This document shows, one piece after another, positions 8,641 through 17,882 of a stretch of DNA of 64,000 nucleotides; the first letter of the stretch is position 1, and every line of letters starts with the position of its first letter. The DNA lies in assembly GCF_003833015.1 (NCBI RefSeq), contig NZ_RJLQ01000010.1, positions 1-64,000 on the forward strand, written 5' to 3'. Made by a program: the position numbers and the translations under genes. The notes beneath the pieces are model-generated. The model searched no databases. It was not told where the DNA came from and saw nothing but the letters and a program-made list of their open reading frames with translations. This DNA comes from Clostridium sp. E02 (GTDB taxonomy: Bacteria; Bacillota; Clostridia; Lachnospirales; Lachnospiraceae).

Positions 8641-8784
8641 TATGTTTCACAAAGAAATACTCTTTCTTATGATATTTCAGCACTTCGCACAAATTAGCAT
8701 CTATTTTATAAACATTTTTTTTAATTTTTTGTGCTGTCTGCATCATCCTAGTATTTCCCAAAAGGTATTTAAAATACTATTATT

Positions 8785-8820
8785 CACAAAAACAGGAAGA
8801 AAACAAATCTTTTTCTTCCT
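8785..8820 (-). terminator. Terminator of the RpiR-family regulator gene
   Basis: AGGAAGAAAA and TTTTCTTCCT form a perfect 10-bp stem around a 7-base loop, followed by GTTTTTGTG on the minus strand. Confidence 0.75.
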
Positions 8821-8850
8821 ATTATACGAAATAAATCTTTTATTTTCTTA

Positions 8851-9705
8851 TTATTTTTTATCATCCGAAATTGCAATCTCATGTCGTCTTATGTGATCGT
8901 GAGAATCCTTCTTACTAACGGATAAAAAGAGATATAAAATCTCAATTACCATGGTAGCGGATACTCGAGAGAAACAGAACTCACCCAACAACAGTTTTTC
9001 TCTTGTTGCTGTCGTAATATGATAGTCACAAGCCTGTCCGAGTGGAGACGACGGGTTATTTGTTATGGCAATGGTAGGTGTATGATTCTCCTTTGCCACT
9101 GCAACCATAGTCATAAGACGTTTTGAAAAACCAGAATTTGATATAATTATTATTACATCTTCCCTACCAAGGTTACAAGTGTAAGCCATCTGTGTCTCCC
9201 AAATCGGACCAGACACAGCCGTAATTCCAAGCTGATTGAATTTAAATGCCCCATCCATTGCTACTGGAATGGTATTGCCTACTGCAGCAAGCTGAATGGC
9301 TCTCGCTTGTTCTATAACTTCTAAAATGCGATTTAGTCTATCTGGTTCCATCATCGATATGGTCTGAGTCAGCTCTGCAACTTTATTGGCTAATATATTC
9401 TGCAAGGACTGCCCAATTAAATCCCGACTAATCTCATTGGACACTTCAATTGCATTGCCCCTTTCTTCCACCACTTCTTTTGCAAGATTGATCTTTAAGT
9501 GATGAAATCCATGAAACCCACATCTCCTGCAGAATCTGGATACCGTTGCATCACTCGTACCACTAGCCAGTGCCAACTCCGCCACCGTCATGTCAATCGT
9601 TTCGCTTTTATGAGCCAGTATATAATCCGCTATTTTTTTCTCAGCCTCAAAAAATGAATCATATGAGGAACATAGAACTCCTGACACACTGATATTATCC
9701 TGCAT
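8851..9705 (-). CDS. MurR/RpiR-family transcriptional regulator
   Basis: The 284-residue protein has an N-terminal RpiR-type helix-turn-helix (about residues 20-75, with VAELALASGTSDATVSRFCR) and a C-terminal SIS sugar-phosphate-binding domain (about 125-260, with IIIISNSGFSKR). Such regulators sense phosphosugars and control sugar catabolism. It lies directly upstream of the fru operon on the same strand, separated by its own terminator and the fru promoter, so it is a good candidate fru regulator in place of FruR. A HexR-like palindrome sits at its own promoter, suggesting self-control. The same palindrome is not seen at the fru promoter, so control of fru is inference. Confidence 0.88.
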   Translation of the reverse strand: MQDNISVSGVLCSSYDSFFEAEKKIADYILAHKSETIDMTVAELALASGTSDATVSRFCRRCGFHGFHHLKINLAKEVVEERGNAIEVSNEISRDLIGQSLQNILANKVAELTQTISMMEPDRLNRILEVIEQARAIQLAAVGNTIPVAMDGAFKFNQLGITAVSGPIWETQMAYTCNLGREDVIIIISNSGFSKRLMTMVAVAKENHTPTIAITNNPSSPLGQACDYHITTATREKLLLGEFCFSRVSATMVIEILYLFLSVSKKDSHDHIRRHEIAISDDKK

Positions 9706-9725
9706 AAACTATTTACCTCGAATTC

Positions 9726-9742
9726 ATGTAATTATATTACAT
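9726..9742. promoter_or_regulatory. HexR-like palindrome, probable operator of the RpiR regulator
   Basis: ATGTAAT-TAT-ATTACAT is a perfect 7-3-7 palindrome. Its core TGTAATTATATTACA fits the pattern known for the RpiR-family protein HexR. It starts one base downstream of the -10 element, over the transcription start. Confidence 0.6.
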
Positions 9743-9743
9743 A

Positions 9744-9772
9744 AGTATATCTGATCGGAAATATCTTGTAAA
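9744..9772 (-). promoter_or_regulatory. Sigma-A promoter of the RpiR-family regulator
   Basis: TTTACA (9772-9767) and TATACT (9749-9744) on the minus strand are separated by 17 bp, about 40 bases ahead of the regulator ATG. Confidence 0.7.
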
Positions 9773-9817
9773 GTACAGGCTGATTTCTTTCATTATTTTC
9801 TTTCAAAATCCTATTTT

Positions 9818-10987
9818 TTAATACCATCTTGTCATTGGAAGCTGATTGTTGACCCCTTTTGATGCCAGAATTTGATGAAGATCAATGATCCCATTATGAA
9901 ACGTAGCGGCACATGCATTTAAATACAAATCCCACATCCTAGTAAATTCAGATCCCATTTTATCCTCAATGTCTTTTCTGTTTTCATTAAAATTCTGGTC
10001 CCATAGACGCAGCGTTTTGTAATAATGGCGTCTTAGACTTTCTACATCTAAGGTATAAAAATTTTCCTCGCTTAATGTATAAATCATCTCCCGCAGACTG
10101 GGAACCGTTCCCCCTGGGAAAATATATTTTTTCATCCACGGATCTCCTGGATACTCTTTTAAGGAACTGATATAATGCAGCAAAAGCAACCCTCCTGGAT
10201 TTAACACTGACTCAACCGCCTTAATAAACAATGGGTAATGATCCCTTCCCACATGTTCAAGCATCCCAACACTGACAACCCGGTCAAATGTTTTATCGCA
10301 TTTAGATAAATCACGATAATCCATAAGTTCCACCGAAATCCGATCTGTCAACCCTTCTTTCTCAATTTCCTCTTCAAATTTCTTCTTCTGTTCGATGCTG
10401 AGAGTGATTCCAGTCCCTTTAATCCCATATTCTTTTGCTGCTCTCATTAGCAAATATCCCCATCCACAACCGATATCCAAGAGCGTCATATCCTTTTTTA
10501 GATATAATTTTTTCAAAATACGTTCCACTTTATTGCATTGTGCCTCGTATAAGGTATCATCTTCCTTTTTAAAATATCCGCAGGAATAGCTCATGGTTTC
10601 ATCAAGCCAGAGACTGTAAAAATCATTTCCAATATCATAATGGGAAGTAACTTCCTTTTTCTGATTTTTCTTGGATTGTGAAGTAAAAATTAGTTTTTTC
10701 AGTTTTGAATGATCTGTAGAGAATTTTTCCATCTGCCCAAGAAAGTGATCCAGCGCCTGAAAAAGATCCCCTTCAATTTCTAGGTTTCCTTTCATATAAG
10801 CTTCCCCCAATGCCAGTGACGTACTGGTCATTAAGTCTTTTCCAGCTATCTCATCTTTAACCTTTACAACAAAAGTAGGATTTCCTTCCCCAATTTTATG
10901 AGCGGTCCCGTGCATCTTTACTTCAAAGGGGTGTTGATCAAATCTTTGAAGAAATGAAATCAAAAAGTTATCTGTCATGTTTTTCAT
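9818..10987 (-). CDS. cfa: Cyclopropane-fatty-acyl-phospholipid synthase
   Basis: The 389-residue enzyme adds a methylene group from S-adenosylmethionine to double bonds of membrane lipid acyl chains. The N-terminal CFA domain (about 1-100) is followed by the methyltransferase fold with LLDIGCGWG near residue 170, SHYDIGNDFYSLWLD and SYSCGYF ahead of it, and VSVGMLEHVG after it. GGAGG 8 bases upstream supports ATG 10987; an in-frame codon 18 bases earlier lacks a binding site. It stands alone between two minus-strand units. Related methyltransferases share the fold, but the lipid-binding N-terminus argues for Cfa. Confidence 0.92.
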   Translation of the reverse strand: MKNMTDNFLISFLQRFDQHPFEVKMHGTAHKIGEGNPTFVVKVKDEIAGKDLMTSTSLALGEAYMKGNLEIEGDLFQALDHFLGQMEKFSTDHSKLKKLIFTSQSKKNQKKEVTSHYDIGNDFYSLWLDETMSYSCGYFKKEDDTLYEAQCNKVERILKKLYLKKDMTLLDIGCGWGYLLMRAAKEYGIKGTGITLSIEQKKKFEEEIEKEGLTDRISVELMDYRDLSKCDKTFDRVVSVGMLEHVGRDHYPLFIKAVESVLNPGGLLLLHYISSLKEYPGDPWMKKYIFPGGTVPSLREMIYTLSEENFYTLDVESLRRHYYKTLRLWDQNFNENRKDIEDKMGSEFTRMWDLYLNACAATFHNGIIDLHQILASKGVNNQLPMTRWY

Positions 10988-11090
10988 GGCTTTTCCTCCT
11001 ATCATTTTTATTCTATCTATAGTTTACCACTTTTTGTCAAATTCATAACAAAGATTATTTTTCTTCGCTTTCTGCTCGTTCTATTGTGGT

Positions 11091-11125
11091 AAAAAAATAG
11101 AGAATACAGCTAAGGCTGTATTCTC
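11091..11125 (-). terminator. Terminator of the MBL-fold/phosphopantetheinyl transferase operon
   Basis: GAGAATACAGC and GCTGTATTCTC form a perfect 11-bp stem with a 4-base loop, followed on the minus strand by TATTTTTTT. Confidence 0.9.
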
Positions 11126-11165
11126 CACGCATGAAACGATATTTATTCTATATTAGGTTGGCAGG

Positions 11166-11753
11166 CTAAGCTCTTACAAACGTAAGCTCTGTGTACTTAA
11201 AACTACAGAAAGACAAAACATACCTATCTTCTAAAATTCTTTGTTCCAACCAAACACCTGGTTTATTGCAGACAATAGAATCGTGACTCAGATCAAATGA
11301 GATCCCTGCTAGTGGCACCGTAATTCCACAGCCCTCGGCTTTTACGTAACTTTCTTTTAGCGTCCATATCTGAAAAAAAAGCTGATCCCGTTCCTTTTCC
11401 AAACATTGATTCAACGCCTGTTTTTCTTGTTCTGACATTATTTTTCTTATAACTTCTTGAGGATGCGTACGAATTTTCTCCACATCAACACCAAGAGGAT
11501 CATCTCCTATGGCACAAACCACCAGACCATCCGTATGGCTGATATTATAATGGATATGAGGGTAGTCCGTCAGATACGGTTTCCCACATTCCCCTTTGGC
11601 TATGGAAAGTGGGGGCTCAATTGGTTTCTTCATTCCATATTGTTCTTCTAATCCCTGCAACAGCAGTTCCGTTCCTAATTGATGTTCCCTATCTCGTTTC
11701 TGTTTCACTTTCACCTGCAAGTCATCGTATTTTTTTAAATAAATCCAAACCAT
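11166..11753 (-). CDS. 4'-phosphopantetheinyl transferase, Sfp type
   Basis: The 195-residue enzyme transfers phosphopantetheine from coenzyme A to a serine of carrier proteins. The Sfp hallmarks are HYNISHTDG, LGVDVEKI with the Mg-binding Asp/Glu near residues 104-106, and WTLKESYVKAEGCGI with the WxxKESxxK motif. At under 200 residues it is slightly shorter than Bacillus Sfp. No nonribosomal peptide or polyketide synthase is near, so its carrier may be a fatty-acid or distant secondary-metabolite protein. It lies 17 bases after the MBL-fold gene in one operon ending in a strong hairpin. Confidence 0.88.
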   Translation of the reverse strand: MVWIYLKKYDDLQVKVKQKRDREHQLGTELLLQGLEEQYGMKKPIEPPLSIAKGECGKPYLTDYPHIHYNISHTDGLVVCAIGDDPLGVDVEKIRTHPQEVIRKIMSEQEKQALNQCLEKERDQLFFQIWTLKESYVKAEGCGITVPLAGISFDLSHDSIVCNKPGVWLEQRILEDRYVLSFCSFKYTELTFVRA

Positions 11754-11770
11754 ATGCTTCTATCCTTTGT

Positions 11771-12418
11771 TTAATTTTCACTCCAGCGAAAGGTCTGACT
11801 ATCCACCGGATCTCCATGACTGAAATATAATTTTCTTGATCCAAGGGAATGAATTTTTTCAGCGCTTTTTAGTGCGCTCTCCCTATCACTATAAACCATG
11901 GGCAGACCTGGATAAAATAAGTTCATTAATGCATCCCCTACAATCAAATCTGATTCCTCGATGTCCAGACCAATGGACCCTCTGGTATGACCAGGTAATT
12001 CCATTACTCTTGCATCCAATCCGTAATCAGTCAAACAATCTCCCTCTTTTAGAAATATATCCGGCCTAAAATCAGGGATCTCAGCAATCTCTTGTTTTTT
12101 TACGGTTATTTCCGCAAACACCAGTCCCAGTATTCCCTGATAAAGCAAGGGTTCCTCGCTATCATTCTTTATACGATCCAGTTCTACCGGATGAAGGGCA
12201 AGTGGAACCTTGAGTTTTTCCGACAGAAAAGCGGCATTTTGAACCTGTTCGATATGTCCATGCGTTAAAACGATCAGTTCCACCTTTGTTTTCCTACACT
12301 GGGCTAATATCAATTCTTCAAACCCTTTTCTTCCTGTATCCACAAGAATGGCTCTTCCCTGATTTTCCACCAGATAGGTGTTTTCAGCCCCGCATCTGAT
12401 TCGCTTTATCTCTGCCAT
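11771..12418 (-). CDS. Metallo-beta-lactamase-fold hydrolase with altered metal motif
   Basis: The 215-residue protein has the MBL fold: strand ILVDTG at residues 25-29, the metal motif region THGHIEQ (52-58), MELPGHTRGSIG with the third-His region, LIVGDAL with the bridging Asp, and YFSHGDP near the end. The usual HxHxDH reads HGHIEQ, so the Asp and last His that make metal site 2 are Glu and Gln. Activity may rely on one metal or be lost. AGGGAGG lies very close to the ATG used; a GTG 15 bases upstream is an alternative start. It is co-transcribed with the phosphopantetheinyl transferase. Confidence 0.78.
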   Translation of the reverse strand: MAEIKRIRCGAENTYLVENQGRAILVDTGRKGFEELILAQCRKTKVELIVLTHGHIEQVQNAAFLSEKLKVPLALHPVELDRIKNDSEEPLLYQGILGLVFAEITVKKQEIAEIPDFRPDIFLKEGDCLTDYGLDARVMELPGHTRGSIGLDIEESDLIVGDALMNLFYPGLPMVYSDRESALKSAEKIHSLGSRKLYFSHGDPVDSQTFRWSEN

Positions 12419-12623
12419 CTTCCTCCCTCTCACTTCCCATTCTTCTCGAAGAACGCCTGATCCTTCAAAGTATCATTGTTTATTGTATTGGCAGAATGCT
12501 TTCAATATTCCGATTTTTTCTCACTTTTTGTGTTTTATTTTATCCGATTTTTCATTGTCCACTGTTTTTATAAGAATAACATGTATCTTCCCATTGTTCA
12601 AATCATTTTATAAATTTTATGGC

Positions 12624-12660
12624 AAAAAAAGACCTGCCAGGGTTCAACCAGACAGGTCCT
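12624..12660 (-). terminator. Terminator after enolase
   Basis: GACCTG and CAGGTC with inner pairing form a stem of 30 bases, followed on the minus strand by seven T. It lies 15 bases after the eno stop. The 200 bases downstream, before the MBL-fold gene, contain only a weak promoter candidate. Confidence 0.85.
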
Positions 12661-12674
12661 TACTCATTCTATTT

Positions 12675-15630
<2,956 letters not shown>

Positions 15631-15642
15631 AAAATCCCACCT

Positions 15643-16206
15643 TTACAAAAGGCCCACCAAATCAAGACTAGGTTTTAATGTTTTTTCTCCTGGTTTCCAT
15701 TTTGCCGGACATACTTCATCCCCATGTTCCGCTACAAATTGAGAGGCCTGAACTCGGCGAAACAACTCTTCTGCATTTCTCCCAACATTTCCAGCAATGA
15801 CCTCATATGCTACAATGGTACCTTCTGGATTCACTACAAAAGTTGCTCGTTCTGCCATGCCAGACTCTTCAATCATAACATCAAAGGCTCTTGCAAGGGC
15901 ACCGGTTGGATCGGCAAGCATAGGATACTTGATCTTTTGAATGGTTTTTGAAGCATCGTGCCATGCTTTGTGAACAAAATGAGAATCACAAGACACACTG
16001 TATATTTCACATTTAATCTTTTTAAACGCTTCATATTTATCTGCCAGATCCTCTAGTTCCGTGGGGCAAACAAAGGTGAAATCGGCAGGGTAGAAAAAAA
16101 ACACGCCCCATTTTCCTATCACATCCTTTTTCTTTACCTCTTTAAATTCTCCGTTTGTAAAACTCTGTACTTTAAATTCACTAATCTCTTTTCCGATAAA
16201 TGACAT
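15643..16206 (-). CDS. ahpC: Peroxiredoxin AhpC
   Basis: The 187-residue typical 2-Cys peroxiredoxin reduces hydrogen peroxide and organic peroxides. The peroxidatic Cys47 lies in FTFVCPTE and the resolving Cys166 in GDEVCPAKW, both in standard places, and the family length fits. AAGGAGA precedes the ATG. Its reductase is the next gene, 12 bases downstream. A TTGCAA/TACACT promoter with a Fur/PerR-like box just above the -35 suggests peroxide- or iron-responsive control. Confidence 0.96.
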   Translation of the reverse strand: MSFIGKEISEFKVQSFTNGEFKEVKKKDVIGKWGVFFFYPADFTFVCPTELEDLADKYEAFKKIKCEIYSVSCDSHFVHKAWHDASKTIQKIKYPMLADPTGALARAFDVMIEESGMAERATFVVNPEGTIVAYEVIAGNVGRNAEELFRRVQASQFVAEHGDEVCPAKWKPGEKTLKPSLDLVGLL

Positions 16207-16275
16207 ACTTATTATCTCCTTTCCGATCGCTATCTACATTAATATGGCTGATTTCTTTACGTTTTATAAGTTAGC

Positions 16276-16297
16276 CTTAACTAATTCATGAGTTAAG
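16276..16297. promoter_or_regulatory. Inverted repeat over the ahpC transcription start
   Basis: CTTAACT (16276-16282) and AGTTAAG (16291-16297) are perfect 7-base arms with an 8-base spacer, touching the -10 element of the ahpC promoter. It is an operator candidate for an unknown repressor. Confidence 0.4.
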
Positions 16298-16324
16298 TGT
16301 ATCATATCCTACCATAAATTGCAA
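16296..16324 (-). promoter_or_regulatory. Promoter of ahpC and the AhpF-like gene
   Basis: TTGCAA (16324-16319) and TACACT (16301-16296) on the minus strand are 17 bp apart. The leader is about 85 bases. Confidence 0.6.
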
Positions 16325-16333
16325 CTATAAAAT

Positions 16334-16348
16334 TGATAATAATTATTG
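16334..16348. promoter_or_regulatory. Fur/PerR-type box upstream of ahpC
   Basis: TGATAATAATTATTG matches a 7-1-7 Fur-family box (TGATAAT-N-ATTATCA) at 12 of 14 arm positions. It ends 10 bases above the -35 of the ahpC promoter. PerR control would fit a peroxiredoxin, but the spacing is not a classic blocking position. Confidence 0.45.
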
Positions 16349-16411
16349 TTTTTGTTTGTTTCTTTCCCAGCTACTGACCTGTCTCCTCCCAAATCAGGGA
16401 CTTTCTATTTC

Positions 16412-16461
16412 AAAAAACCAGAGAGGTTATAAAGGATTCTTCTCCCTTATAATCTCTCCGG
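16412..16461 (-). terminator. Terminator of the trpS operon
   Basis: A long stem pairs CCGGAGAGATTATAAGGGA with a partly mismatched partner ending CCTCTCTGG, followed on the minus strand by TTTTTTG. It lies 18 bases after the small gene downstream of trpS. Confidence 0.8.
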
Positions 16462-16478
16462 CTTTTCTCATCAATGGA

Positions 16479-16721
16479 TCATAGAATCCAAAAATTAGTT
16501 TTATTCTCTCCATATTCTAAACGGAAGCGCATTTTTTGAAAGAATTCATCCAATGCCTCATAGAGCGCCTCGAACTGAGCCTCTTGATTCTCCTCCCGCA
16601 GGGATTCAATGTAACAGGACTGTTTGCCACAGGCATCTTTTAAATGGATCCGAAATCCAAGATTTTTTTCTTTGAGAAACTCATTGCACTGTAAAATCTC
16701 ACTTATTGATACGATCTTCAT
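16479..16721 (-). CDS. Small conserved-looking protein of unknown function
   Basis: The 80-residue, probably cytosolic protein has a KDACG motif (residues 28-32) followed by a second Cys (SCYIE), a helical middle rich in Glu/Ala, and a C-terminus ending in NFWIL. It resembles a small Clostridia family that I recall as the RDAC family, after a similar R/K-D-A-C motif; this is from memory and unconfirmed. It starts 8 bases after trpS, with AGAGG before its ATG, so the two are co-transcribed. No catalytic function can be claimed. Confidence 0.72.
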   Translation of the reverse strand: MKIVSISEILQCNEFLKEKNLGFRIHLKDACGKQSCYIESLREENQEAQFEALYEALDEFFQKMRFRLEYGENKTNFWIL

Positions 16722-16729
16722 AATAGCCT

Positions 16730-17815
16730 CTATTTTTGATATTTCTTCGCTTGACCTTCAATCAGTTCCGCATCATCAAAATAATTAATCTTCATCGCAT
16801 TCTTTACGCTATTTAGCGTTGCAGCTGCTTTCGCTTCTGCCTTTTCGCTTCCCTCTTTTAACATCTGATAAACATATGGAATATCCTCTTCGTACTGCTT
16901 CCTTTTTTTGCGAATAGGCTCTAATTCCTGCTGCAGTATGCTATTTAAGAATTTTTTCACCTTTACATCTCCAAGACCGCCTTTTTTATAATGCTCTTTC
17001 AGCTCATCTAAGTTCTGATAGTCCGGTAAGTATTCTTTAAAATCCGCTTCTTTACAGAATGCATCCAGATACGTAAAGACTGTATTCCCCTCCACTTTTC
17101 CCGGATCTGACACCTGGATATGGTTAGGATCCGTATACATACTCATAATCTTTTTCTTCACTTCTTCTTCTGTATCCGATAAATAGATACAGTTTCCAAG
17201 AGATTTGCTCATTTTGGCTTTCCCATCTGTTCCTGGAAGCCTTAAACAAGCTTTATTATCCGGAAGAAGTATGTCCGGCTCTACTAACGCTTCTCCATAA
17301 ACAGAATTAAATTTCCGTACAATCTCTCTGGTCTGTTCAAGCATTGGCTCTTGATCTTCACCTACTGGGACTGCAGTTGCCTGAAATGCTGTTATATCAG
17401 CCGCCTGGCTGATGGGATACGTAAAAAATCCAACTGGAATGCTAGTTTCAAAGTTTCTCATTGCAATCTCAGATTTTACCGTAGGATTGCGCTGTAGTCT
17501 CGAAACAGTTACTAAATTCATATAGTAAAAGGACAATTCCGTAAGCTGTGGAATCTGCGATTGGATAAACATGATACTTTTCTCAGGGTCCAACCCACAA
17601 GATAGGTAATCCAGTGCGACTTCAATGATATTCTGTCGAACTTTTTCTGGATTATCCGCATTATCCGTAAGTGCCTGTGCATCCGCAATCATAATATAAA
17701 TTTCATCAAATTTACCGGAATTTTGCAGCTCCACTCTTCCCTTTAACGAACCTACGTAATGTCCGATATGCAGTTTTCCAGTGGGCCGGTCCCCCGTTAA
17801 AATAATCTTTCCCAT
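16730..17815 (-). CDS. trpS: Tryptophanyl-tRNA synthetase
   Basis: The 361-residue class I synthetase charges tRNA-Trp. The HIGH motif appears as KLHIGHYVGS (residues about 14-23) and the second signature as KMSKSLGN near residue 203; the tryptophan pocket segment PVGEDQ is present. It is about 25 residues longer than the Bacillus enzyme. GGAGG precedes the ATG. A TTGACA/TACAAT promoter lies 31 bases upstream, and the leader is too short for a T-box, so tRNA-sensing attenuation is not used here. Confidence 0.95.
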   Translation of the reverse strand: MGKIILTGDRPTGKLHIGHYVGSLKGRVELQNSGKFDEIYIMIADAQALTDNADNPEKVRQNIIEVALDYLSCGLDPEKSIMFIQSQIPQLTELSFYYMNLVTVSRLQRNPTVKSEIAMRNFETSIPVGFFTYPISQAADITAFQATAVPVGEDQEPMLEQTREIVRKFNSVYGEALVEPDILLPDNKACLRLPGTDGKAKMSKSLGNCIYLSDTEEEVKKKIMSMYTDPNHIQVSDPGKVEGNTVFTYLDAFCKEADFKEYLPDYQNLDELKEHYKKGGLGDVKVKKFLNSILQQELEPIRKKRKQYEEDIPYVYQMLKEGSEKAEAKAAATLNSVKNAMKINYFDDAELIEGQAKKYQK

Positions 17816-17845
17816 TTTGTACCTCCAGATATATTATCAAGTTTT

Positions 17846-17873
17846 ATTGTACCATTCATTTTGTATTTGTCAA
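17846..17873 (-). promoter_or_regulatory. Sigma-A promoter of trpS
   Basis: TTGACA (17873-17868) and TACAAT (17851-17846) on the minus strand are separated by 16 bp. Confidence 0.75.
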
Positions 17874-17882
17874 TGAGGCACA

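Noticed and set aside
8540-8761. 73-residue minus-strand frame overlapping the fruK start
   Set aside because: It spans the fru promoter and the fruK ribosome binding site and has no binding site of its own.
17816-17882. T-box upstream of trpS
   Set aside because: Only 67 bases separate trpS from metH, and a promoter fills them; there is no room for a T-box.
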